Assembly (NCBI GenBank): GCA_945907225.1
Contig: CAMDSN010000062.1
Span: 1 to 8,459 of the forward strand
From: Flavobacterium psychrophilum
GTDB taxonomy: Bacteria > Bacteroidota > Bacteroidia > Flavobacteriales > Flavobacteriaceae
Reading direction: 5' to 3'
Length of the DNA stretch: 8,459 nt
The position numbers were made by a program, and so were the translations under genes. Under the pieces are notes generated by a model. It was not told the origin of the DNA. It ran no database searches and saw nothing but the letters and a program-made list of their open reading frames with translations. This document shows positions 1 through 7,365 of the stretch, in pieces (position 1 is the stretch's first letter; the number at the start of each line of letters is the position of its first letter).

Positions 1-932
1 TAATTCCCATTGTACTTAGTTGTAATATCTCTTAGAGCACGTGATGAACTCAAATTAGAAACGGTATTACCCGGAGTCTTACTCAAAACGTAGTCGGCAC
101 AGGCCACCAGAGTATATTCTTCACCAAACATTTCCCCATCATTAGAAATGAATGCTAAACGGTCAACGTCAGGATCAACCACAATGCCAAAATCAGCTTG
201 TTCCAACACAACCATTTTACAAATATCACTCAAATGCTCCTTCAAAGGCTCTGGATTGTGTGGAAAATGGCCATTAGGCTCACAGTATAATTCTACACAT
301 TCTACACCCATTCGGGCTAGTAACTTTGGGATAATAATGCCCCCCGACGAATTTACGCCATCAACCACAACTTTAAATTTCCGCTTTGCAACAGCTTCTG
401 AATTAACCAGTGGTAATTTCAAAACTGCCTCTATATGAATATCCATATATGTGTCATGGGTTGTGATTTTACCCAATGAATCAACATCTGAAAAATGAAA
501 CGATTCTGATTCTGCTATTTCTAAAATCAGTTCACCTGCTGCACCACTTAAAAATTCTCCTTTGGAATTAAGTAATTTGAGGGCATTCCATTGTTTAGGA
601 TTGTGAGAAGCCGTTAAAATAATACCACCATCAGCAGATTCCATTGGCACAGAAATTTCAACCGTTGGTGTAGTTGAGAGTCCTAAATCTATTACATCAA
701 TACCTAATCCAATTAATGTATTCATAACCAAATTGTGGATCATGGGCCCCGAAATTCGGGCATCTCTTCCAATTACAACTTTCAATCTCGAACTCCGATT
801 TGCTGGTTGAGAATTTTTTAAAAAAGTACCGTATGCTGAAGCAAATTTTACAGCATCAACGGGCGTTAAATTATCACCTACACTGCCACCAATTGTCCCT
901 CGAATCCCTGAAATTGATTTTATTAATGTCAT
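1..932 (-). CDS. glmM: Phosphoglucosamine mutase / phosphohexomutase (partial, C-terminus beyond left edge)
   Basis: This is an alpha-D-phosphohexomutase, probably the cytoplasmic enzyme that converts glucosamine-6-phosphate to glucosamine-1-phosphate on the way to UDP-GlcNAc for peptidoglycan and surface glycans. Seen in the translation: an N-terminal ISGIRGTIGG phosphate-binding start (residues 7-16), IGRDARISG (54-62), the catalytic phosphoserine loop TASHNP with Ser109, the metal-binding loop DPDVDR, and a GEEYT sugar-binding loop near residue 270. These are the ordered hallmarks of domains 1-3. The ATG at 932-930 is chosen because the family signature begins eight residues later. About 310 codons are present of a usual ~460, so domain 4 is missing because of the window edge and not because of a mutation. 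The longer SGIRGTIGG form resembles the archaeal-type GlmM group that Bacteroidota carry. Phosphomannomutase or phosphoglucomutase activity cannot be excluded, because the loops do not settle substrate specificity. It is transcribed divergently from the acpH-like gene. Confidence 0.8.
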   Translation of the reverse strand, partial: MTLIKSISGIRGTIGGSVGDNLTPVDAVKFASAYGTFLKNSQPANRSSRLKVVIGRDARISGPMIHNLVMNTLIGLGIDVIDLGLSTTPTVEISVPMESADGGIILTASHNPKQWNALKLLNSKGEFLSGAAGELILEIAESESFHFSDVDSLGKITTHDTYMDIHIEAVLKLPLVNSEAVAKRKFKVVVDGVNSSGGIIIPKLLARMGVECVELYCEPNGHFPHNPEPLKEHLSDICKMVVLEQADFGIVVDPDVDRLAFISNDGEMFGEEYTLVACADYVLSKTPGNTVSNLSSSRALRDITTKYNGN

Positions 933-954
933 AATAGTTCTAGTATTTATGATG

Positions 955-981
955 CAAATATAAAAAGATACAAAGTAGCAA
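955..981 (-). promoter_or_regulatory. Possible Bacteroidota-type promoter for glmM
   Basis: Read on the minus strand, positions 962-955 are TATATTTG, an exact match to the TAnnTTTG -7 box of Bacteroidota primary sigma factors. A TTG lies 16 bases upstream (981-979) and could be the -33 element, although the spacing is slightly short. Transcription would begin roughly 15 bases before the mutase ATG, giving a very short leader. The rest of this 101-bp divergent region (933-1033) is AT-rich. On the plus strand, TATATTTA at 1006-1013 is a one-mismatch box that might serve the acpH-like gene, but it has no visible -33 partner. Confidence 0.4.
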
Positions 982-1033
982 GTTATGAGAAAGGCAAAGT
1001 TTTTTTATATTTACAAAAAAGGAATGCTTTTAC

Positions 1034-1618
1034 ATGAACTACCTAGCACATATTTATTTGTCGGGAGATAACAAGATGATAAAAATTGGTAATTTCATGG
1101 CAGATTCTATTCGTGGAAAAAGTTATGAAGTTTATGAAAGAGATATAAAGCGCGGAATACTTTTACACCGCGCCATTGATAGCTTTACTGATATGCATCC
1201 CATTTATCGTCAAAGCAAACATCGACTGCACTCCAAATACGGACACTATTCGGGAGTAATAATGGATATATTTTATGATCATTTTCTTGCTAAAAACTGG
1301 AGTTTATATTCAAAAACACCCCTTGAAGAATTTACAACTGATTTCTATATCCTTTTGGAAACTAATTATGAAATTTTAACGGATAAAGTAAAAAGTATAA
1401 TTCCACATATGCGTAACAAAAATTGGCTACTGAGCTATTCTACAATTGAAGGCCTGCAAATCATTATGAATCAGATGAATTATAGAATAAAAAATCGGGT
1501 GCCGATGGATGAATCTATACAAGAGTTACAAGAATATTATACTGAATTTGAATCTGAATTCAAATTGTTTTTTACCGAAATACAAGCGTTTTCAATATTA
1601 AAACGAGCTTCGCTTTAA
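1034..1618 (+). CDS. acpH: Acyl carrier protein phosphodiesterase (AcpH/DUF479 family)
   Basis: The 194-residue product closely matches the length (E. coli AcpH is 193) and motif order of the ACP phosphodiesterase family. Members of this family remove the 4'-phosphopantetheine arm from holo-ACP in the cytoplasm, in a metal-dependent way, and belong to a divergent branch of HD-type phosphohydrolases. Visible motifs are the start MNYLAHIYLS (1-10), GNFMADSIRG (19-28) with Asp24, GILLHRAIDSFTD (41-53) with His45, Arg46 and Asp49, HP (55-56), and MDIFYDHFLAKNW (77-89) with Asp78, Asp82 and His83. All expected polar residues are kept, so it looks functional. The start is supported because the family begins exactly with MN-LAH, and an AAAAAAGGA stretch ends about 11 bases upstream. 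It lies 58 bp before the ClC gene and is divergent from glmM; neither neighbour is an ACP or fatty-acid gene, so the context adds nothing. Function is inferred from family membership. Confidence 0.88.
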   Translation: MNYLAHIYLSGDNKMIKIGNFMADSIRGKSYEVYERDIKRGILLHRAIDSFTDMHPIYRQSKHRLHSKYGHYSGVIMDIFYDHFLAKNWSLYSKTPLEEFTTDFYILLETNYEILTDKVKSIIPHMRNKNWLLSYSTIEGLQIIMNQMNYRIKNRVPMDESIQELQEYYTEFESEFKLFFTEIQAFSILKRASL

Positions 1619-1646
1619 TTAAGCCTAAATTTTGAATTTGAAAGTG

Positions 1647-1654
1647 TATTTTTG
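1647..1654 (+). promoter_or_regulatory. Possible -7 promoter box for the ClC gene
   Basis: TATTTTTG matches TAnnTTTG and ends 22 bases before the ClC ATG. Two TTTG words sit upstream (1631-1634 and 1637-1640), but both are too close for a standard -33 element, so the match is only half convincing. A run of ten T residues (1662-1671) falls between the box and the start codon, close to where transcription would begin. Read-through from the acpH-like gene, whose stop is 58 bp before the ClC start, is an equally good explanation for expression. Confidence 0.3.
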
Positions 1655-1676
1655 TGTAACCTTTTTTTTTTGAATA

Positions 1677-3497
1677 ATGCCTGTCAAAAAAGCTTCTGTC
1701 CTTAAAATAATTTTTAGAGCTATTTTTAGAAAAGCGGAAAACGGAATATTCGCTTTGAAAGAAAAACTAAGCGAGCGTAACTTTATATACGTGGCAAGTG
1801 TACTTGTAGCGATAAGTTGTTCATTGGCAGTAATTATCCTTAAAAGTTTTGCTCATAAAATTTTTCTATTAGCAAATGAAGTTAATGGCTTTCTAAAACT
1901 GCCATTCATTAATAGTTTATTGCCAATCGTTGGAATCCTTCTCACTGTTTTTGTGGTTCGTAATTTTTTGGGAAACCAATTAGAAAAAGGAAGTTCCAAA
2001 ATATTGTTTGCAGTTGCCAAAAAAGGGGGAGTTGTACCCAAAAAACAAATGTATGCTCAAATTTTGACAAGTTCACTAACTGTTGGACTGGGCGGATCGG
2101 CTGGATTAGAAAGTCCAATAGTGATTACAGGTGCTGCATTTGGTTCAAACTTTGCACAAAAATATCATTTATCACAAAAAGACAGAATCTTATTGCTGGC
2201 TTGTGGAGTTTCTGCAGGAATTGGCGCTGCTTTCAATGCGCCAATAGCAGGCGTGTTATTTGCGATTGAAGTAGTACTAACTGATGCGTCAATTTCGGCA
2301 TTCATACCCATTATAATTTCGGCAGCAACGGGTGCTTTAATTTCAAATATTTCACTAAGCAATGATACGATACTGAAATTTGACCAAACACTCAAATTTG
2401 ATTATAACAACACACCCTTTTATATCTTATTAGGCATTTTAGCCGGACTAATTTCAATTTATCATAGTCGGAATTTTCATAAAATTGAAAAGTTTTTTGG
2501 TTCAATTAAAAATAAAGGATATCGAAAAGCTTTATTTGGGGCGGTTATTTTGGCGGTGCTCATTTTCTTTTTCCCTACACTTTTTGGTGAAGGTTATGAA
2601 AGTATTAAAACACTAACATCTGAAGCGCCAAATCGTATTTTGGACAATACTATTCTAGATCCATATAAAACCAATGAATGGATTTTGCTTGCATTTATTG
2701 GCACAACAATGCTTTTAAAAAGTATTGCAACAGGATTAACACTTGGCGCAGGCGGCAACGGAGGTAACTTTGCTCCTGCCCTGTTTGTTGGTTCATACCT
2801 CGGCTATTTTGTAGCCAAATGCATTAATCTTCTAAACTTTACACACCAACTTCCTATAGCAAACTTCACAATTGTTGGAATGGCAGGAATACTCAGCGGG
2901 CTCTTTCACGCACCTTTGACTGCAATTTTTCTTATTGTAGAAATTACAGGAGGTTATGAACTGATGGTTCCATTAATGATAGTTTCCTCTGTAAGCTATG
3001 CTGTTTCTAAACAATTTGAAAAACACTCATTAGATGTAAAGACACTGGCAGAAAAGGGAGAAGTATATACCAGTGACAAAGACAAAAATATTCTACAGAG
3101 CATTAATATTCATAATTTAGTGTCCAAGAATTTTAAAACACTAACACTTGATAATCCCGTAGAGGAAATCGTAGTCATTTTCTCTAAAACAGATCAAAAA
3201 ATCATTCCAATATTAGACAAGGAAAATAACCTAATTGGAATCGTTGATTTTAAAAATGTAAAATCAATGATATTTAATCCCTTTAACGTAAAGTTTTCAT
3301 CAATGTCAGAGGTGATAACTAAACCTGAAGCAACAATAATTTTAGAGGATAAAGTAGAGAAAATTATGGACTTATTTGAAGAGCTGCAAGTATGCTATTT
3401 GCCTGTTACACAAAAAGGGAAATACTTCGGAATCCTTTCAAAAGTAGATTTACTTGAAAGATACAGAGTTCGTTTAAAAGAAATGATTATAGACTAA
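1677..3497 (+). CDS. ClC-family chloride channel or transporter with two C-terminal CBS domains
   Basis: This is a 606-residue inner-membrane anion channel or antiporter of the ClC family. After a basic cytosolic N-terminus (1-34), many hydrophobic helices run from about 36 to 440. Family motifs are in order: GSS (105-107) at the place of the GSGIP chloride loop, GGSAGLESP (139-147) matching GxSxGREGP and keeping the gating glutamate as Glu145, FNAPIAGVLFAIEVV (around 186-200), GNFAP (363-367) with Phe365 of the GxFxP loop, and HAPLTAIFLIVE near 420. Two CBS domains follow at roughly 479-538 and 543-600, which in this family bind adenine nucleotides and regulate gating. Odd points: the position equal to the internal proton glutamate (Glu203 of E. 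coli CLC-ec1) is Val199, and the position of the inner-gate Tyr445 appears to be Asp453. The first is typical of ClC channels rather than proton antiporters. Family assignment is firm; channel versus exchanger is unresolved. The ATG is the natural start for the N-terminal length. Confidence 0.93.
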   Translation: MPVKKASVLKIIFRAIFRKAENGIFALKEKLSERNFIYVASVLVAISCSLAVIILKSFAHKIFLLANEVNGFLKLPFINSLLPIVGILLTVFVVRNFLGNQLEKGSSKILFAVAKKGGVVPKKQMYAQILTSSLTVGLGGSAGLESPIVITGAAFGSNFAQKYHLSQKDRILLLACGVSAGIGAAFNAPIAGVLFAIEVVLTDASISAFIPIIISAATGALISNISLSNDTILKFDQTLKFDYNNTPFYILLGILAGLISIYHSRNFHKIEKFFGSIKNKGYRKALFGAVILAVLIFFFPTLFGEGYESIKTLTSEAPNRILDNTILDPYKTNEWILLAFIGTTMLLKSIATGLTLGAGGNGGNFAPALFVGSYLGYFVAKCINLLNFTHQLPIANFTIVGMAGILSGLFHAPLTAIFLIVEITGGYELMVPLMIVSSVSYAVSKQFEKHSLDVKTLAEKGEVYTSDKDKNILQSINIHNLVSKNFKTLTLDNPVEEIVVIFSKTDQKIIPILDKENNLIGIVDFKNVKSMIFNPFNVKFSSMSEVITKPEATIILEDKVEKIMDLFEELQVCYLPVTQKGKYFGILSKVDLLERYRVRLKEMIID

Positions 3498-3542
3498 TTC
3501 GAGGATTTTTTTTGAGATAATTCGCTTTCCTTCGAGGATTTT
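3498..3542 (+). repeat. Short direct repeat downstream of the ClC gene
   Basis: The 12-mer TTCGAGGATTTT occurs at 3498-3509, directly after the ClC stop codon, and again at 3531-3542, a spacing of 33 bases from start to start. The second copy sits in TCCT-TCG-AGGA followed by four T, a 4-bp stem too weak to call a terminator with confidence. The rest of the 243-bp gap up to uvrA (3498-3740) is AT-rich, with no open frame I would call a gene and no clear TAnnTTTG box. The closest is TACCTTTA at 3716-3723, 17 bases before the uvrA ATG. Confidence 0.45.
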
Positions 3543-3740
3543 AAATCAACTGCTACTAAAACAGCTATAAACAAATGAATAGCTAATCGGTTACTTACTA
3601 GTAGATCCATCCTTATCTTTTTTTAATGGAATTTTCTAAAAAAAATTAAATGATATAAACCAATTCAGCTACAGATTTCTTTCTAAACTAACAACTAATT
3701 TTACCTTATAAACACTACCTTTACGGTTTTCAAAAATGCT

Positions 3741-6572
3741 ATGTTAGATACTGAAAATACTATTGAAGTTCTTGGTGCACGAGTCCATAATCTTAAGAAT
3801 ATAGACATCTCAATTCCGCGTGAAAAATTAGTTGTAATCACAGGGCTTTCTGGTTCTGGAAAATCGTCATTAGCTTTTGACACCATATATGCTGAGGGTC
3901 AACGAAGGTATATTGAAACCTTTTCGGCTTATGCACGGCAATTTCTTGGGGGATTAGAACGACCAGATGTAGATAAAATTGATGGTTTATCTCCCGTAAT
4001 TGCAATAGAACAAAAAACAACCAATAAAAGTCCACGTTCAACGGTTGGAACTATTACTGAAATATATGATTTTCTTAGATTACTTTATGCAAGAGCTGGA
4101 GAAGCATATAGTTATATCTCGGATCAAAAAATGGTTTCCTATACGGATGAGCAAATTAAAGAATTAATTGTAAAAGATTTTAGCGGCAAACGAATTTCAA
4201 TTTTAGCACCCATTATTAGGGCGCGTAAAGGTCATTATGCTGAATTATTCCAACAAATCACAAAACAAGGTTTCGTCAAAGTAAGAGTAAATGGCAAAGT
4301 ACAGGACTTGTTGCCTGGCATGAAACTCGACCGTTACAAAACCCATGATATAGAAATTGTAATTGACAGATTAAGCATTGAAAATAACTCAGAGAATGAA
4401 AAAAGAATCGCTGATAGTATTAAAACAGCAATGTATCATGGCGATAATGTTTTATTAGTACTAGATCAAGACAGTGATGAAGTTCGATACTTTAGTCGGA
4501 ATTTAATGTGTCCAACATCAGGTATTTCATATCAAAATCCGGAACCAAATTTATTTTCTTTCAATTCCCCGAAAGGTGCATGTGAAATTTGTAAGGGATT
4601 AGGAATTGTTCATGAAATTAACCTAAATAAAATCATCCCCAATTCAAAATTATCAATAAAAAATGGTGGTTTCGCTCCCCTTGGAGAATATAAAAGCTCC
4701 TGGATATTTAAGCAATTAGAAGTAATTGGTGAAAAATTTAATTTCGCTATTACGGATACTATCGACAAAATTCCTGATGAAGCGTTACAGATCATTCTTT
4801 ATGGTGGTAAAGAAAAGTTCACTGTTGAATCAAAATCATTAGGAATAACAAAAGAATACAAAATCGAATTTGATGGCATATCCAATTTTATAAAAAACCA
4901 ATATAATGAATCACCCTCAACATCAGTAAAACGATGGGCTAAAGAATTCATGGATGAAATTGATTGTAATGAATGCTTAGGTTCACGTCTTAAAAAAGAA
5001 GCCACTTATTTTAGGATAAACAAAAAAAATATTTTTGAATTATCCACTATGGATATTTCAGATTTAAGTGTTTGGTTTGATCATTTGGCTGATAATTTAT
5101 CAGAGAAGCAAAAAACAATAGCTACGGAAATAATTAAAGAAATAAAAGATCGTTTGCTGTTTTTGGTAAATGTTGGCCTAGATTATTTATCAATAAACCG
5201 AAGCTCAAAATCGCTTTCAGGTGGAGAGGCACAGCGAATTAGATTAGCAACTCAAATTGGGTCACAATTAGTTGGAGTGCTCTATATTTTAGATGAGCCC
5301 AGCATAGGTTTACATCAAAGGGATAATGAAAAATTAATTCGTTCATTGGAAAAATTGCGCGATATTGGAAATTCTGTTTTAGTTGTAGAACATGACAAAG
5401 ACATGATTCAAAGAGCTGATTATGTGATAGACATTGGTCCGAAAGCGGGAAAATTTGGAGGTGAAATAATTAGTAAAGGAACGCCAAAATCGTTATTAAA
5501 CGAAACTACAATTACAGCAATGTATCTCAATGGCAAAAAGAAAATTGAAATTCCGAGTGCCCGCCGTCAAGGAAATGGAAAATTCTTGAAACTAATCGGT
5601 GCAACTGGAAATAATCTAAAAAACGTAACAATAGACATACCATTAGGCAAACTAGTTTGTGTTACTGGGGTCTCGGGAAGTGGCAAATCTACTCTGATAA
5701 ATGAAACACTATATCCTATCCTGAATGCCTATTTTTTTAATGGGGTAAAAAAACCTCAACCCTATAAAAAAATTGAAGGTCTTGAGCATATTGATAAAGT
5801 TATAGATATAGATCAGAGTCCGATTGGAAGAACTCCAAGGTCAAATCCCGCGACCTATACCGATGTCTTTTCCGAAATTAGAAGCTTATTTACACTCACG
5901 ACTGAGGCTATGATTAGGGGTTATAAAGCTGGTAGATTTAGTTTTAACGTAACGGGTGGACGCTGTGAAACCTGTGAGGGATCTGGTGTTAGAACCATTG
6001 AAATGAGCTTTCTTCCTGATGTATATGTAGAATGTGAAAGTTGCCAAGGAAAGCGATTTAATAGAGAAACTTTAGAAATTAGATACAAAGGAAAATCCAT
6101 TTCAGACGTGTTGAATATGACTGTTGATGAAGCCGTTTCGTTTTTTGAAAATATTCCGAAAATATTTCGAAAAGTCAAAACAATTCAAGATGTTGGCTTG
6201 GGCTACATTACGTTGGGGCAACAAAGTACAACGCTTTCTGGTGGCGAAGCACAACGAATCAAATTAGCAACCGAGTTATCAAAAAAAGATACTGGAAATA
6301 CATTCTATATTATGGACGAACCAACAACTGGACTCCATTTTGAAGATATTCGGGTATTAATGGACGTTATAAGGACTCTAGTTGATAAAGGAAATAGTAT
6401 TCTAATTATTGAGCATAATATGGACGTGATAAAATTGGCTGATTATATTTTTGACATTGGACCGGAAGGCGGAAAAGGCGGTGGCGAAGTGGTTGCCAAA
6501 GGTACCCCAGAGGAAATTATTAAAAACAAAAAAAGTTATACCGCAACCTTTTTAAAAAAAGAATTAATTTAG
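3741..6572 (+). CDS. uvrA: Excinuclease ABC subunit UvrA
   Basis: This is the damage-recognition ATPase of nucleotide excision repair. It dimerises, scans DNA with UvrB and loads UvrB at bulky lesions before UvrC cuts. At 943 residues it is full length (E. coli has 940). Two ABC ATPase modules are intact. The first has Walker A at 35-43 (GLSGSGKSS), the UvrB-binding/Q-loop region after it ([19 protein letters not shown]), signature LSGGE at 492-496 and Walker [10 protein letters not shown]. The second has Walker A at 643-651 (GVSGSGKST), signature LSGGE at 832-836 and Walker [10 protein letters not shown]. Cysteine pairs Cys281/Cys284 and Cys409/Cys412 form the first zinc module, and Cys742/745 with Cys765/768 (CX2C-X19-CX2C) the second, which contacts DNA. 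The ATG at 3741 fits the conserved N-terminus; an ATG five bases earlier is out of frame. No SOS-type operator is evident upstream. It may share a transcript with the LOG gene 42 bp downstream, but this is only inferred from spacing. Confidence 0.98.
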   Translation: MLDTENTIEVLGARVHNLKNIDISIPREKLVVITGLSGSGKSSLAFDTIYAEGQRRYIETFSAYARQFLGGLERPDVDKIDGLSPVIAIEQKTTNKSPRSTVGTITEIYDFLRLLYARAGEAYSYISDQKMVSYTDEQIKELIVKDFSGKRISILAPIIRARKGHYAELFQQITKQGFVKVRVNGKVQDLLPGMKLDRYKTHDIEIVIDRLSIENNSENEKRIADSIKTAMYHGDNVLLVLDQDSDEVRYFSRNLMCPTSGISYQNPEPNLFSFNSPKGACEICKGLGIVHEINLNKIIPNSKLSIKNGGFAPLGEYKSSWIFKQLEVIGEKFNFAITDTIDKIPDEALQIILYGGKEKFTVESKSLGITKEYKIEFDGISNFIKNQYNESPSTSVKRWAKEFMDEIDCNECLGSRLKKEATYFRINKKNIFELSTMDISDLSVWFDHLADNLSEKQKTIATEIIKEIKDRLLFLVNVGLDYLSINRSSKSLSGGEAQRIRLATQIGSQLVGVLYILDEPSIGLHQRDNEKLIRSLEKLRDIGNSVLVVEHDKDMIQRADYVIDIGPKAGKFGGEIISKGTPKSLLNETTITAMYLNGKKKIEIPSARRQGNGKFLKLIGATGNNLKNVTIDIPLGKLVCVTGVSGSGKSTLINETLYPILNAYFFNGVKKPQPYKKIEGLEHIDKVIDIDQSPIGRTPRSNPATYTDVFSEIRSLFTLTTEAMIRGYKAGRFSFNVTGGRCETCEGSGVRTIEMSFLPDVYVECESCQGKRFNRETLEIRYKGKSISDVLNMTVDEAVSFFENIPKIFRKVKTIQDVGLGYITLGQQSTTLSGGEAQRIKLATELSKKDTGNTFYIMDEPTTGLHFEDIRVLMDVIRTLVDKGNSILIIEHNMDVIKLADYIFDIGPEGGKGGGEVVAKGTPEEIIKNKKSYTATFLKKELI

Positions 6573-6614
6573 TACGTTAACTAAGCTTATCTATAAATCA
6601 TTAATTTAAAAAAA

Positions 6615-7337
6615 ATGAAAGATGAAATTCAAAATGAAAATGTGAAAATACAGGAAAAATTAGAACAAAAAACCTGGAATGATATACGAACAAACGACTC
6701 GTGGGCTATTTTTAAAATAATGTCGGAATTTGTAAATGGCTATGAAACAATGGCACGAATTGGACCTTGTGTATCCATTTTTGGATCGGCACGAACAAAA
6801 CCAGACACGCGTTATTATATTCTTGCCGAAAAAATTGCTACTAAAATAAGTAAGGCCGGCTATGGCGTAATTACGGGTGGTGGCCCCGGAATCATGGAAG
6901 CTGGAAACAAAGGGGCGCAAAATGGAGAAGGCGCTTCGGTTGGACTAAATATTGAGTTGCCATTTGAACAACATTATAACCCTTATATTGATAAAGACAA
7001 AAACTTAAATTTTGACTATTTCTTTGTTCGCAAAGTTATGTTTGTAAAATACGCACAAGGGTTTGTTGTGATGCCCGGAGGATTTGGTACTTTGGATGAA
7101 TTATTTGAAGCTATTACCCTAATTCAAACAAAAAAAATTGGAAAATTCCCAATTATTCTAGTGGGATCCGAATTTTGGGGTGGTCTAATTGAGTGGATTA
7201 AATCCGTTATGATAGACAAAGAACAAAATGCAAAGCCTGAAGACATGAATCTTATAAAAATTGTTGATACTGAAGATGAAGTCTTAGTAGAGTTAGATAA
7301 TTTTTACAAGAAATATAATTTAAGTCCAAACTTCTAA
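6615..7337 (+). CDS. LOG-family (TIGR00730) nucleotide 5'-monophosphate phosphoribohydrolase
   Basis: This is a 240-residue Rossmann-fold protein of the LOG/lysine-decarboxylase-like family. Characterised members cleave the N-glycosidic bond of nucleoside 5'-monophosphates (or cytokinin nucleotides), releasing base and ribose 5-phosphate. Older annotations as lysine decarboxylase are not supported. Visible are VSIFGSARTKP at the start of the fold (about 53-63), the glycine-rich TGGGPGIMEA (87-96), Arg139-Lys140 before the active-site loop, and the signature PGGFGTLDE (154-162) with catalytic Glu162. A charged N-terminal extension of about 50 residues precedes the fold, as in longer bacterial members; it has no signal peptide, so the protein should be cytosolic. 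The start follows an A-rich stretch with no Shine-Dalgarno site, usual for this phylum. It lies 42 bp after uvrA and 28 bp before the M1-like gene on the same strand. Its natural substrate cannot be read from sequence; purine nucleotide salvage is a reasonable guess. Confidence 0.9.
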   Translation: MKDEIQNENVKIQEKLEQKTWNDIRTNDSWAIFKIMSEFVNGYETMARIGPCVSIFGSARTKPDTRYYILAEKIATKISKAGYGVITGGGPGIMEAGNKGAQNGEGASVGLNIELPFEQHYNPYIDKDKNLNFDYFFVRKVMFVKYAQGFVVMPGGFGTLDELFEAITLIQTKKIGKFPIILVGSEFWGGLIEWIKSVMIDKEQNAKPEDMNLIKIVDTEDEVLVELDNFYKKYNLSPNF

Positions 7338-7350
7338 TTTACTAAATTAG
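7334..7350 (+). repeat. Perfect AT-rich inverted repeat over the LOG stop codon
   Basis: CTAATTT and AAATTAG (7334-7340 and 7344-7350) are perfect inverted repeats separated by ACT, and the left arm contains the LOG gene's TAA. A T run at 7360-7367 follows, but nine bases separate it from the stem, and only two of the seven pairs are G-C equivalents or stronger at the base. It could therefore be a weak terminator, an attenuating hairpin between two cotranscribed genes, or chance in AT-rich DNA. Confidence 0.3.
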
Positions 7351-7365
7351 TATAATTCATTTTTT

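Noticed and set aside
148..438. Plus-strand 96-codon open frame
   Set aside because: It lies wholly antisense to the phosphohexomutase, whose reverse-strand translation carries conserved loops across the same bases; its own translation is Ser/Thr-rich low-complexity sequence with no recognisable motif.
3526..3544. TCCT-TCG-AGGA hairpin followed by T residues as a terminator for the ClC gene
   Set aside because: The stem is only four base pairs and the T run only four, too weak to support; noted only as part of the direct repeat.
5921..6178. Minus-strand 85-codon open frame inside uvrA
   Set aside because: It is antisense to the second zinc module of UvrA, which is fully conserved on the plus strand; no start signal or domain is visible.
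6660..6920. Minus-strand 86-codon open frame inside the LOG gene
   Set aside because: It is opposite the conserved glycine-rich part of the LOG fold, so it is a shadow of that coding sequence.
7351..7356. TATAAT resembling a sigma-70 -10 box
   Set aside because: Bacteroidota primary sigma factors use TAnnTTTG rather than TATAAT, the DNA is AT-rich, and there is no matching -35 element.
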